A stretch of DNA of 43,500 bases from the NCBI RefSeq assembly GCF_026151205.1, contig NC_087076.1, forward strand, positions 15,285,919 to 15,329,418. Reading direction: 5' to 3'. Shown piece after piece: positions 1 through 11,075 of this stretch. Both the position numbers and the translations under genes were made by a program. The notes under the pieces are model-generated. The model was given only the letters and a program-made list of their open reading frames with translations, was not told the DNA's origin and ran no database searches. How positions within the stretch are numbered: position 1 is the first letter of the stretch; each line of letters begins with the position of its first letter. The stretch comes from Bolinopsis microptera (Eukaryota; Ctenophora; Tentaculata; Lobata; Bolinopsidae).

Positions 1-2334
1 TCCCTTCAAAAGATTCTTTCAGTGATCTTTCACTCTCCCAGTTAGATCACTTCACCCACCCCAGAAAATGGATAATTACATTAGACATTCTTCTCAGTAA
101 TTATGATAACACAATTCGATAACTTGAATGTATGTGATCCTATTCCGTGGCAAATCTATCATTTTCCTGTCACTTTTTTCAATTAAAACTCTTTTCCCCC
201 CCAAGAAAACTCCTAACGTAAAATCTATAATTATAAAAAGCAAACTGGGAATGATTAATCGTGATTATGCCGATAATTGGCCAGTCCTAGAATGCCTAGA
301 TCCTGAATCGTCTTGGTAAGTTAGTTTTAAAGACTGCATATAATTAAGTTGATATACATATTCCTAAAGTACATTTAAATCAAGTTTCAACCCACGTGGT
401 TCCAAGTGATACTTTTTTTCTTCATGCCGTAAAAATGGATAGACTCAATATCTAAATTTAAATTTCTGGTTCTATTTCTGATATTTAAAGATTTTACTAG
501 CCGTAAAGGATTTAAAGAAGGCTTTCCATCAGCCAAAATAAGAGACAATCTTTTCAATAGTGATGATCCAGCGCTAATAACTAAGAAGTTTTGTACATTT
601 TAATATAAATCTAACTCCTGCCTAATCCTAATTTGTTAGATATTCCTGGACAGCTTCCGTTCAAAACCCAAAGCTCAAGCTGAACTTTCAATCTTTCTTT
701 TATAACCAGTTTACGGGAATCCTTCACTTTATGAACACGTACACCTAGTCAATGATGTTGAATTTTGATATTGACTTCGATAATCGGGAATGTTCTACTT
801 CTTTCAAATAATAATTCAAATAAAGCCCAGGACCAGATGCATACACGGAAAAATTTCTCAAAATTGTTCCTAGGATTAGCTTACCTCTTAACATTGCAAT
901 TTTTCGTGGATCTTACAACAGCGTACATTCCACAAGAATGGAAACTTTGCAATGTTGTCCCAATATTTAAGAAAGTAAGAAAAGTGAGGTTGAAAACTAT
1001 AGACCAATAACCCTTACTTGTTTAGTCATGAAAGATTTTTGAGCGCATTTTAAACGTAAACTGCTTTCTTTGACAAGTCCCCTTCTTGATCCCAGCAGCA
1101 TTTTCTAGAGCACAAGTCATCACAACCAATAGGTTGACTTGTGATAGCCAGGCATTGTCTCTTAACGAAAAATTATCAATCATGTGTGTATTTTGATTTT
1201 GCTAAAGGCATTTATTCTGTAAATCATGATATCCTTCTTCATAAGCTAAAGGACTTATATACCATGGATGGTAACACTTCTCAAATTTCTTTACCAATTA
1301 CCTTCAAGCCGTTACCAAAGAGTTTGTTATATGTATGAATTCCATCTACCCCTCAGTTAATTCTGGTGTCCCCCAGGCACTAATCTTGCCCTTACTTTTT
1401 GTATTTTACAATGATATATCCTCTTGGCCTTTCGGATAATACTGATATTGTTTTTTGTATGCCGATGATACAAAAATCGCTAAAAAACATTCATCTTCTG
1501 ATAATTCTAATTATACAAAATGGATATAACGATCTCTCTGACTGGGCACTAAGAAACAAAATGCATTCCATCCAGTCAAAATGGAAGTGCTTATTGTTTT
1601 CAAAAACCATCTTTACCCTCCATTCGCATACAACTTGATGGCTCTCCTCTTGTGTATGTAGATTAGAAAAAGATCTTGGATCGATGTTACTCCAACTAAG
1701 TGGAATATCCCAGTGCCGACAGAATTTTCTACTAAGCCGCCAACAACTTGGTATGGTCAGAAGAGATGGCCAAATTGTCATTGATCAAAACGTCGCCGCG
1801 CTTCCTCTCCCTGGTTCGTAGCCAATTCGAAATTGTTCCATAATCTGCCCCTTTAATAAATCACCTTATGAGAAATTTAAAAGTCTCCAAAAGAGAGCTA
1901 TTTAATATTCTGTCTGAAGAAGTGGCCCAGTTATCCACCTGAGCATTATGTCAAAAAAGTGCAACTTGGTGACCGATCTCCCTTTGTCTCAAATTTTGAC
2001 TTAAGATCTTATTTTTTCCACAAAGTTCTTACAATTTTAATTCCGTATCACGCCCACTAGCTCTCTTTTATCAGGGCACTTTCACGACTAAGACTTGCCA
2101 CCTCACAGTCTGTCTATTGTGTCATCAATTTTACCTAGATAAGTCAGAATTCACACATCAAACAACCCCACCCCCACCACATGTACTCAAATACCCACTG
2201 CAAAATCATTTTTCTACAGAACCATATACTGAGAATGGACCCCTTTTACAGTAAACAGATGTGTCTACTTAGTCGTGTTCAAATCTGAGTCACTAGCATC
2301 TATAAATGTTTAATGGATAGAAACAACAGTCTAG
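1..2334 (+). pseudogene. LINE ORF2 (endonuclease tail and reverse transcriptase), frameshifted copy 1
   Basis: This is the 3' part of a non-LTR retrotransposon polyprotein that nicks the target and copies its own RNA at the nick. The endonuclease end (SDHFPV, about 153-180) is followed by the RT domain: PQEW at 930-942, VPIFKK at 953-973, FDFAK..SVNHDILLHKL at 1191-1250 (readable in frame), the PQGS block near 1361-1380 and the catalytic YADD at 1458-1469. The thumb-like C-terminal part ends with a block matching LWNGLP near 2221-2250 and a TAG at 2332-2334. Many one-base indels break the frame; the other copies show different breaks, so I read them mainly as sequence error. The clade looks CR1/L2-like from the esterase-EN-RT layout and the LWN-LP ending; this is moderately sure. 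Confidence 0.88.
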
Positions 2335-2835
2335 CCTAGTCTCTTTGCTCCCCATATTATTATTATTATTTGTTTTATTAATGTTTTTTATCTACCTTCC
2401 TATAAGTCAACATCATATCACACTCACCGCACACCTCCAAACATTAATACCATTTCAACCTGTATCTATGTATCTGGAATTTTGACGTATTAAATACAAA
2501 TTTTACTCTATATCCACAGTTATTCACCATGATTTGTTTGTATAAATAGTTTTTCATAAATTTTTGATTTAAGGTTTCAGTAAATGTCAATTTAATGCGA
2601 CCATATTCACTATTGTTTAACCGTTTAGGTGCCAATTCATATTACAGAGGGTGCTATATTTTGAACGAGTCTATTTTATATTCATCTAATGCTGTTACTC
2701 TGTAAAATTTAAAGTATTTTAATAAAAAAAATAAAAATAAACTCAAACTTTAACTAAATCAAAAACTAAATCAGACGAAACGAAACGAAATAGGAAACGA
2801 AAAAATACAAAACAAAACATAATTAAATAAAATTC
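2335..2835. other. AT-rich stretch between the LINE stop and the Penelope-like stop, copy 1
   Basis: No coding was seen. An (ATT)n run at about 2355-2370 follows the LINE stop and may be its short-repeat 3' tail. From about 2700 there are A-rich tracts, with an AAACG tandem near 2775-2800. The rest is probably the 3' untranslated part of the Penelope-like element on the minus strand. The exact border between the two elements is not visible. Confidence 0.6.
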
Positions 2836-3385
2836 CTAAAAGCAGTTTTCATCAGCAAAAACTTTTGTGTGCCTACATTTCCATTATGAGTTCCCTCCTC
2901 CTATTTAATAAGAATGCCATCTTTATTTAAAATATTAAATTTTTCATAAGCAAGATACAATCTTTCGTACCCCCCTTGTACGATGCGATGTTGATTATTT
3001 TCCAAGATATTTAAATGGTGGTTTGTTTATCTTTCAACCTCCCATATTTTCTTAGATAGCTCCGTCTGATTTTCGTACTTCTCGATTGAAAGAGCTTTGT
3101 GTGAACTGAAACGTCTTAAAATTTTCAGTAAGCCCAATATATTTTGTGCTCCTTTCTTTACATTTTCACTCAATAGTTGCTTCTATATCCTCTGCTTCCA
3201 GGCAATGTCCGTTCATGGGCACATTCCGCTTTCTTCTCAATTGCATCGTTTTTCGATTTAATTGTATTCTTTTCTGAGCCTGTGTCCCTGGTGCTCGCTA
3301 AGATGGATCCTACTTGGGGTGGCAACTGTATGATAGCTTAATTGTTTTCTGTTGAACATTTTGTGAAATTGTTCCTCTTGAAGTG
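2836..3385 (-). pseudogene. Penelope-like GIY-YIG C-terminal fragment, copy 1
   Basis: Read on the minus strand from turn A1, this is the end of a Penelope-like element protein, whose GIY-YIG nuclease makes the nick used for insertion. The complements of CPLNGQC (about 3202-3232), YIGLT (3123-3152) and CHLCLTEKL (2934-2963) are present, and the stop complement CTA is at 2836-2838. No Penelope-type RT lies upstream; the element is cut at the A turn. Indels break the frame. Confidence 0.75.
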
Positions 3386-3523
3386 CTTGTCTAGTAATCG
3401 AGAAACTCTTGCCTTTTTGTTGTTACATTTCAGAAAGCCGAAATGTCCCACAGAACGACAGTATCTGCCGAACAGCAGGGTATAATATGAACCAACTATT
3501 GCAGGGAAAAATGTAAAAGTAGA
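3386..3523 (+). other. Asymmetric centre of turn A1
   Basis: This is the unpaired segment between the two inverted arms. The first ~44 nt continue the left Penelope-like copy further upstream on the minus strand (compared across copies, the frame reads NKHRQELPALL). From about 3429 a ~97-nt extra plus-strand piece repeats the CRKPEMCPLNGQC...ENEKKEH part of the GIY-YIG region. It then jumps back at a shared GCAC to join the right-hand copy. Confidence 0.75.
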
Positions 3524-4079
3524 CACTTTCCCCAGAGACAACCAATTTCACAAAATTTCAAACAGAAACACAATCAACTATCATAACAGTTGCCTACCCA
3601 ACTAGGATACATCATAGCGAGCACCATACACAAGCTCAGAAGAACCTACAATTTAAACGAAAACCAATTGCAGAAAGCCAGAAATGTCCCCACAGACAGC
3701 GGACAATGCCTGAAGGCACAGTGAATATGAAGCAACTATTCAGTGAAAATGAAAAGAAAGAGCCCAAATATATTGGGCTTACTGAAAACACTTTAAGACC
3801 GTTTCGGTTCACACACAAGCTCTTTCAAACCGAAACTACAATTCAACGACTAATCTAAGAAAATATGGGGAGTTGAAAATAAAACAACACATATAAAAGA
3901 ATCTTGAAAATAATCGAAACCATGCCATTTCCGTACAAGGGGAACGAAAATTGTCATCTCTGCCTTACTGAAAAACTTTTATAAATTTTAAAATAAAGAT
4001 GGCAATTCTATTAAATAGGAGGAGGAACTCATAAGTAAATGTATGCACACCACAAGTTTATGCTGAAGAAATGCTTTAG
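3524..4079 (+). pseudogene. Penelope-like GIY-YIG C-terminal fragment, copy 2
   Basis: About 185 codons diverging from turn A1. Comparing copies gives, in order: NRNTIKLSYSCLPN; CNCRKPEMCPLNGQC (about 3655-3700), a cysteine-rich linker; VIYEATI; YIGLTENTFKTRF (3767-3800), the GIY-YIG core with its arginine; TELSKKIWELKD; CHLCLTEKL (3954-3978), which follows a G run that is 4 long here but 6 on the opposite strand in other copies (6 restores the frame); and ISKCRHTNKF (4028-4060). TAG is at 4077-4079. The order and spacing match the GIY-YIG ends of Penelope-like elements. The RT part is absent. Confidence 0.8.
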
Positions 4080-4603
4080 GGATATAATTTAATTTTTCTT
4101 TTTGTTCTTGTATTTCATTTCGTTTCAATTTCGTTTACGTTGTCGTTTGATTTTTGTTTTTGTTTAGTTAAGATTAGTAATTTTATTTTTTTTTAAAATA
4201 CTTTCCAAATTTACAGAGTACACAATAGATTGAATAAAAAATAGAATCGTTCAAAATACGCCCCATCTGTAAAAATATGATGGCACCCAAACACGTATAC
4301 ACATAGTGAACTATGTCCGCAGTAACTTGACCCATTACAACATCGACTTAATCTAAATCCAAAAATTTATGGAAAAACTATTTAATACAACAAATCCATG
4401 GTGGAAATAACTGTGGATATAAGTCAAAAAGTTTATTTCAATACGTCAAATTCCAGTACATAGATACAGGTCTGAAATGGTCCATTAATGTTAAGAAGGT
4501 TTGCGGTGAAGTGTGATATGATGTTGAAGTAATTAGGAAGGTATTTAAAAATAAAAATTAATAAAACAAAAAATAATAATAATATGGGGACCAAGAGACT
4601 AGG
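4080..4603. other. AT-rich untranslated stretch, copy 2
   Basis: T- and A-rich, with CGTTT-type tandems after the GIY-YIG stop and a 16-nt near-palindrome ACATAGTGAACTATGT at 4301-4316. An (AAT)n run at about 4571-4585 sits next to the LINE stop. No coding was seen. Confidence 0.6.
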
Positions 4604-7535
4604 CTAACTGTTGTTTTCACTATCCAATAAACTTTTCCATAGCTGATGCTTAAGTGACCTCAGCTTCGAAAAGACTATAGACACAATCTGTCTTTACCAT
4701 AAAGGGAGTCCATTCCACATTATATGGTTTCTGAATAAAGAAAACTGATTTTGCAGTGGCTATTGAGTACATGTGTATGTGGTGAATTCTGACTTAACTT
4801 AGTAAAATTGATGACACAATAGACACGTCGAGGTGGCACGTCTTAGTCGAGAAGTGCCCTGATCAAAAGAAGAAGTGATCAGTGATACATAATTAAATTT
4901 GTTAAAACTTTGTGGAAAAAAATAAGATCTTTCAATCAAACTTTTGAGACAAAGAGAATGTCGACAATCTTGCACTTTTTGACATATTGCTCAGGTGATA
5001 ACTGCGGCCCTCTTCAGACAGAATCCATTTAAAGCTCTCTTTTGGAGACTTCTAATTTATCACTAGTGATTTAATTACAAGCGCCAGATATAACAATTTT
5101 CGATTGCGACGAACCAGGAGAGGTAAAGCGCCCGGCACGTTTTTTCTGTCAATGACAATATGGCCATCTCTTCTTCCATACAAGTTGTTGGCAGGCCTTA
5201 GTATAAAATCCAGTCGCACAGACTATTCCAACTTAGCTTAGAGAACATCGACTCCAAATCTTTTTCTAACTCTACATACACTAGAAGACCATCAAGATTG
5301 TATGGCGAATGAGAGATAAAGATGTTTTCCGAAAACAATAAGCACTTTACATTTGCTGATGGAATCGCAATTTTTATCTTAGATGCCGCATCAGAGAGCT
5401 AGTCTATATCCATTTTGTAAATTATATTATCAGAAGATGAATGTATTTACGCCATATTTTTGAAATCTCGGCATACAAACCAATATCAGTATTATCCGAA
5501 AGCCAAGAGGAATATCATTGATAAACACTACAAAAGTAAGACCAAGAATAGAGCCCTGAGGACACCAGAATTAACTTGAGAGGGGTAGCTGACAACTCAT
5601 TACCAATAACCCTCTTTGGTAACAGGCCTTGAAGGTAAATTGGTAAAAATTTGAAAATGACATCATTGTTATATAATACCCTTAGCTTATGAAGAAGACA
5701 TCATGATTTTCAGAATCAAATGCCTAGCAAAAATCAAAATACAACAACAGATTGATATGTTTCGTTAAAACAATGCCAGGGCTATCACAAAAGCAACCAT
5801 ATTGGTTGTGCATGACTTGTGCAATAGAAAACCATGCCTGCCTGGATCAAAAGGGTACTTTCAAAGAAAGCATTTACGTAACAATGCGGCTCAAAAACTT
5901 TCATGACAAACAAGAAAGGGATATAGTCTATAGTTTTCAACCATTCAACCCCTCACTTTTCTTACATTCTTAAATATGTACAACATTTGCAAGTTTCCAT
6001 TCTTGTGAATGTAGCCGCTGTTTAAGATCCACACGAAAAATGCATGTTAGAGGGTAAGCTAAACTACGTACAATTTTTTGAGAATTTAAACCGTGTATGC
6101 CATCTGGTCCCTGGGGCTATATTTGAATAATATTTGAAAGAAGCTTACGGAACATCCGATGATCGAAGTCAATATCAAAATAACAAAATTGACATAGGAG
6201 ATATCAGGTCATAAAGTGAAGATCCGACGAACAGTGACAAAAAGAAAAATTGAAAAGTTCAGCTTGAGCTTTGGTTTGAAACCGAACTGACCAAAAAAAC
6301 TAACACAATTAGGAATACGGCAGGATTTAGATTTAGTTCATAACATGTTGACCTAAACCTTCTTATTAATTAGCGCTGGATCATCACTAAGAAAAGATTG
6401 TCTTCTATTTTGGCTGATGAAAGCCTACTTTAAAATCTTTCGCTAGTACAAACTTTAACTCATCAGAAATAGAACCAGAGATTTTAAATTAGTTCTGAGT
6501 CCTATCTTCCTTTATACGCATGAAGAAAAAATTCACTTCGAAACCACGGGGATTAAAAATCTGATTAAAAGTTACTTTAGAAAATGTAATCAACTAAATT
6601 CATAATGCAGTCTTTAACTAACTTCCAAAGACGAATCAGTATCTAGGCATTCTAGGACTTGCCAAATAATCGAGCATAATTCAACGATTAATCAGTCCCA
6701 GTTTGCTTTCTTATAATATATATTTACGTTTAGGAGTTTTCTTGCGGGAAAAGGAGCTTTAATTGAAAATGACCGGGAGGAAAATGAACAGATTGCACAC
6801 GAATGAAGATCACAGACATTATCAAGTTATCGATTGTGTTATCATAATTACTGAAATAATGTCCTAATGTATACCTTACTATTTATGGGTGGGAGATGTA
6901 TCAACCTGGAGATAGAAAGATCACTGAGAAAGAATCTATGAAGTATTGCTCAATAGTTACGGTACGATGAAGATAGCCAGTCTAGTCTGGGGGAGATAAA
7001 TCACCAATAACATAGATTTTAGGGGGATTCTTGTTTGGAAACAAGCTTGCGAATAAACTAACTATGACAACATGATTAGGTAACCCAGAGTTCTACTCTA
7101 TAACAAGTACAGATTACAATACCTCTTTGTAGTAAAAGCAATTTAATAACGGCAACATTTCTGCACCTCGCTAACTGGTAGTCGGGTTGTAGTGGCAATC
7201 GAGATCAGCCCGAACAGCCAAAAGAACACCACCTCCATTTTCCCTAAACATTTTGGGATATAAGGTCTGAGGATGAGTCTTTCTTCGTGCGGTCATTGCG
7301 AAGATTTCAAATTGAGAATAAGGCGAAAGATTTCGTTGCTAGAATAGATTTTTTAGCAAGTCTCATTTAGGGGCAATTTATGTCAGGCTGCTCTATGTTT
7401 AGCAAAGGATTGAAGTTCGGAAATCTATTACCACAAGAAGGGATGGGAGGAAGCTATAGGTTATGAAAGGAATAAGAACCATGGTACATTTTGGAAGAGT
7501 ATAGATAAGGGAGTTGGGGACCTGATTAAGCATGA
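4604..7535 (-). pseudogene. LINE ORF2 (APE endonuclease and reverse transcriptase), frameshifted copy 2
   Basis: Minus-strand motif complements, 5' to 3' of the gene: NPGP at 7511-7534, NETWL at 7345-7372 (catalytic Glu of the APE family), GDFN at 7001-7013, SDHF at 6781-6796, PQEW at 5998-6012, FDFAK at 5725-5748, PQGS at 5551-5566, YADD at 5455-5476, LWNGLP at 4709-4727, and the stop complement CTA at 4604-4606. The domain order EN then RT with no RNase H seen, about 975 codons, is usual for this kind of LINE. The upstream start is uncertain; I set the border at the NPGP block. Confidence 0.88.
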
Positions 7536-8161
7536 GAAGGATTAACAAGAGTAAACAAAAGAAAGTTAAGGAGGAAAACCAAAGAATGAATAAAGATACT
7601 AACGCCTGAGGCGGCTGGAATTCTACCTCTATTCATCTTACCAGGGAGAAGAACATTTCTATAAACCATGAGAGATAATTACAAAGAAAAGTATATGTGG
7701 AGCAAGCAAGAAATGTATAAGATAACGTTTGCTGTCGAAGGAGTAGAGAGAATGAATATAAGATCTAGGGGAAAACGGTGTTTCAATGGACCTAGTCGTG
7801 GAGAGAAGAAATGGAGAAGTAAGTCATGATGAGAGGAATAGAATAGAACATATGATTATGATAATTGTAGTTGAATTGTGTGGGGTGCCATGGAGAAATT
7901 AAATGTTTAAATTTTGTTAGTATAAACGTTTGATATGTATATGTCATTTCTTGACTGTGTAAGGCCTTTTGCATGCAAAAAGACCTATTTCTAAGTCAAA
8001 ACGATTCATTTCTAACATATGGAAAAATGGGCAGTGACCGAATGTACCTGAAATAGGAGGGCATAAAATTGAGAAAAAGATTAAATCGAGAGAGTTTTTG
8101 AGTTTTAATTTTAGGCGCAACGTCTTAATCAAAATAGTAAATGAAAGAAAAAGATCAAAGA
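7536..8161. other. Linker between the LINE esterase ORF1 and ORF2, copy 2
   Basis: About 630 bp separate the esterase stop from the NPGP block. On the minus strand a hydrophobic run just before NPGP (FLLITLVNPSMLNPGP when copies are compared) probably belongs to the start of ORF2. The rest gives no family I recognise. Confidence 0.5.
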
Positions 8162-8725
8162 TTAAATTCCCAGAAGATTATTTTACAACCCTGTCAAAAA
8201 CTGTGTACCGTTTACAACCAACCTTAAGCCAAGTGGAACAGTAAACCTACTCCTCTCATGTTGAGATGAAAGCCAATCAATGTATAGAAGTTCATTACAT
8301 GATCTAAAGTCTCGATAAAAAGTTTGAGAAACAGTCAGGAACACGCAATTATTCTTTAGGCATAAGTCTTTAGTTAATTGTTAAAATCTAGAACATTCTT
8401 TGCTAGTAGGAATAAAAACACTTAATAGGAAACAACAATTGACAATATAAAAAATGCAGCGAAATAACTGCTTAGTGTGGCAATTAATTCAGTAAGATAC
8501 TTCCTAAGGAACTGAACCCCATACTTAGAACATCTGCTCGTTTAAAGGCATTAGTACCAACAAACAATATAATTTTTTTCAATATCGTCAGCATCTGCAA
8601 TCTGCATGAGTTTTAATGTAAAATATGAAGGAAGCTTGTAAGGAAAACATGGATATATTATTTAAATAGTATTCTGACACTGAGATTGCATTTGCATGAA
8701 ACTCTGAGATTTGTAGACATCGTCG
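8162..8725 (-). pseudogene. SGNH/GDSL esterase ORF1 remnant of the LINE, copy 2
   Basis: Minus-strand complements of GTNDI (8546-8566) and DWLHLN (8262-8280), with the stop complement at 8162. These are the Gly-x-Asn-Asp block and the catalytic Asp-His block of SGNH hydrolases, which occur in ORF1 proteins of CR1/L2-type LINEs. The first block with the catalytic Ser (GDS) is missing: recognisable coding stops at the TA tract, so the gene is truncated at its 5' end. Confidence 0.75.
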
Positions 8726-8727
8726 TT

Positions 8728-8815
8728 TTATTATAATATATATATATATATATATATAAAATATTAATATGTATATTATATAAAATATATATATATCTAG
8801 TATTATATTTATTAA
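8728..8815. repeat. (TA)n tract left of B1
   Basis: TA/ATA-rich simple sequence with imperfect interruptions. A mirrored tract lies at 9786-9858 on the other side of the foldback. Confidence 0.85.
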
Positions 8816-9785
8816 ACTTGACGAATTATCCCCGCAACGGACATAGAAGAAAAAACACCGAAATCGACCTCAAAATACCCTCTGTGATGCCAAACCCAGC
8901 TCCACGCAAATGAGTTGAAACCTCGCCATTTTTAGCAGGGTGTAAAAAAGGATCGAAAAGGCCTATAGCCTTCTTAAATTTTTGATTTGCTTTAGATTTT
9001 TTTATAATTAACGGTCGTAAGTGAGGTAAATAATCGTTAGAATAATGGCGTTTATTTAAGCAAAGGTTACTGCGCTGTTGCGAACAACGTTAAAAATGCA
9101 CGTGCGCGGCAACCATCAGAATACAACAGCCGTTGATTATGTTTGTTTTGTATGCACGTCATAATTTCAAAACTAGCTCACATTTCACGCTCACCATGAC
9201 TTCATATAACTTTGTTGTGAATGGTATATTTGAAGCGGTAAAAAGTAATCGATTTGGGAAACCGAACTACTAACAACGCTGTCGACATCATGGAAATTTA
9301 CTCTAACCAATGGCGTACAGCGTTGTTAGTATTCTATTCCCAAAACGATACTTTTTACCGCATCAAAAATACCAATCACAAACAAAGTTATAAAAGTCCT
9401 AGCGTGAGCGTAACATGTGAGCTAGTTTTGAAATTATGACGTAGCATACAGCCTAACAACGCGCGTTGTTAATCTGTGGTTTGCCGCGCACGTGCTTTTA
9501 ACGTTGCTACGCACAGCGCAGTAAAACCTTTGCTAATAACGCCATTTCTTCTAACGATTTATTTAACCTCACACCGACGATTAATTATAAAAATCTAAAG
9601 CCTAAATCAAAATTCAAAGAACTATAGCCTATCCTATCCTTTCCTACAACCCTGCAAAAAATGGCGAGGTTTCAACTCCATTTGCGAGCTGGTTTGGCAT
9701 CACCAGAGGGTCGATTGAGTCGATTTTCGGTGTTTATTTCTTTCTTATGTCCCCGTTTGCCCGGGGAAATTCTCAATTTAGAAAT
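8816..9785. mobile_element. Foldback (MITE-like) inverted repeat centred on turn B1
   Basis: Two ~470-bp arms read as reverse complements, with the inner stem CTAACAACGCTGTCG at 9270-9284 answered by 9314-9329 around a ~29-nt loop (9285-9313). The outer sequence next to each TA tract holds a GC-richer CCCCGTTGCCGGGG-type block. The arms contain further short palindromes, such as TAACAACGCGCGTTGTTA at 9454-9471. There is no coding I can support. It resembles a non-autonomous foldback transposon sitting between TA tracts; no target duplication can be defined because the flanks are mirrored too. Confidence 0.6.
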
Positions 9786-9858
9786 CTAATAAATATATCT
9801 ATAATATATTATATATATACATATATTATATATATAATCAATATATATATATATATAA
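9786..9858. repeat. (TA)n tract right of B1
   Basis: Imperfect TA repeats directly before the first recognisable esterase codons. The length differs from its mirror at 8728-8815, as expected for slippage or read error. Confidence 0.85.
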
Positions 9859-9861
9859 TGA

Positions 9862-10430
9862 AAACACGATTTCCTACAAACTCAGAGTTTCATGCAAAAG
9901 TGCAATCATCAGTGTCAGATAACTTATTAAGAATAATAAATCCATGTTTTTCCTTACAACTCCTTCATCATTTACATAAAACTCATGCAGCCTGCAGAAG
10001 CTGACGAATTGAAAAAATTAATATTGAGTGTTGGTACTAATGACATTAACATTCTAAGTATGGGGTTCAGTCCTTTAGGAAGTATCTTTCCTGAATTAAT
10101 TGACACCAACAAAGCAGATATTTCCCGCTGCAATTATAATAGTCCAATGTTGCTTCCTTATTAAGTGTTTATATACCTACAATAGCAAAGAATGTTCTGA
10201 TTTTTAACAATCCTACTTAAGACTTATGCCTAAAGAATAAATGCTTGTTCCTAGACTGTTTTTCTCAACTTTTAAACTCGAGACCTTTAGATCATGTAAA
10301 TGAACTTCTATACCATAGATTGGCATCATCTCAACAATGAGAGGAGTAGGTTTACTGTCCACATTGGCTTATTTTTGTTGTAAACGAACCACAGTTTTGA
10401 CAGTGTTGTAAATACTCTTCGGGCATTTAA
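9862..10430 (+). pseudogene. SGNH/GDSL esterase ORF1 remnant of the LINE, copy 3
   Basis: About 190 codons. Sequence leading into GTNDI sits at 10032-10046 and DWLHLN at 10314-10340, followed by MRGVGLLSTW-like residues, and the stop follows GGGCATTTAA at 10421-10430. Between the motifs, hydrophobic beta-strand-like runs (AAIIIVQCCLP) fit the SGNH fold. The GDS serine block is absent upstream. In LINE ORF1 proteins this domain is thought to help in RNA or membrane handling; its role here is unknown. Confidence 0.78.
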
Positions 10431-11075
10431 ATCTTTGATCTTTTCTATTCATTAATATTTTATTAAGACGTTGCGCCTAAAATAAAACTCAAACTAATCT
10501 CTGATTTAATCTTTTCTCAATTTTATGCCTCCTATATCAGGTTACATTCGGTCACTGCCCAATTTTCCATATGGTTGAGACAATGAATCGTTAGACTTAG
10601 AAATAGTTCTTTTTTGCATGCAAAAGGCCTCGTACACCAGGTCAAGAAATGCACTATATACATATCAACACGGTATACCTAACAAAATTTACACATTTAA
10701 TTCTCCCATGCACCCCCACACATAACTACAATTATCATAATCATATGTTTCTCCTTCTATTCCTCTCATCAAGACTTACCTCCTCCAATTCTTCCTCTCC
10801 CACGACTAGTTCCCATGAACACCGTAATCCCCCTAGATTCTAATATTCATTCTGCTCTACCCTTGACAGCCCACGATACATTATACCATTTCTTGCTTGC
10901 TCCCACATTCAAACTCTTCTTTGTAACTATCTCCTCATGTTTATAAAAATGTTCTTCTCCCTGGAAAGATGAACTAGATCAAGTATTCCAGCCGCCTCAG
11001 GCTTCCTAGTATCATTATTCATTCTTTGGGTATTTCTCTCTTACCTTTTCTTTTGAATATCTCTTGTTTAATCCT
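10431..11075. other. Linker between esterase ORF1 and ORF2, copy 3
   Basis: It holds a CA/CTT-rich stretch, a TTGCATGCAA-like short palindrome near 10614-10625, and no recognisable gene. The last ~60 bp probably encode the hydrophobic leader before NPGP. Confidence 0.5.

Larger units (their letters stand above)
1..3454 (+). repeat. Arm 1, forward copy, truncated at the window start
   Basis: The window opens inside the LINE endonuclease, just after the GDFN motif; the same sequence recurs near 23388 and 11665. The LINE reads on the plus strand and the Penelope-like fragment on the minus strand. The arm runs into turn A1. The esterase, linker and B half of this arm lie outside the window. Confidence 0.9.
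3455..9299 (-). repeat. Arm 2, complete reverse copy between turns A1 and B1
   Basis: Order left to right: Penelope-like fragment (plus strand), untranslated stretch, LINE RT and EN, linker, esterase (LINE on the minus strand), TA tract, half of the B foldback. It follows the reverse complement of arm 3 base by base apart from scattered indels. Confidence 0.9.

Noticed and set aside
3386-3523. Sequencing hairpin adapter left at the turns
   Set aside because: By eye no adapter-like unrelated segment occurs at A or B; the A centre is element-derived and the B centre is a short AT-rich loop. A computed adapter search would be decisive.
8728-8815. CRISPR array or satellite monomers
   Set aside because: The repeats are plain imperfect TA simple sequence without spacers or a monomer structure.
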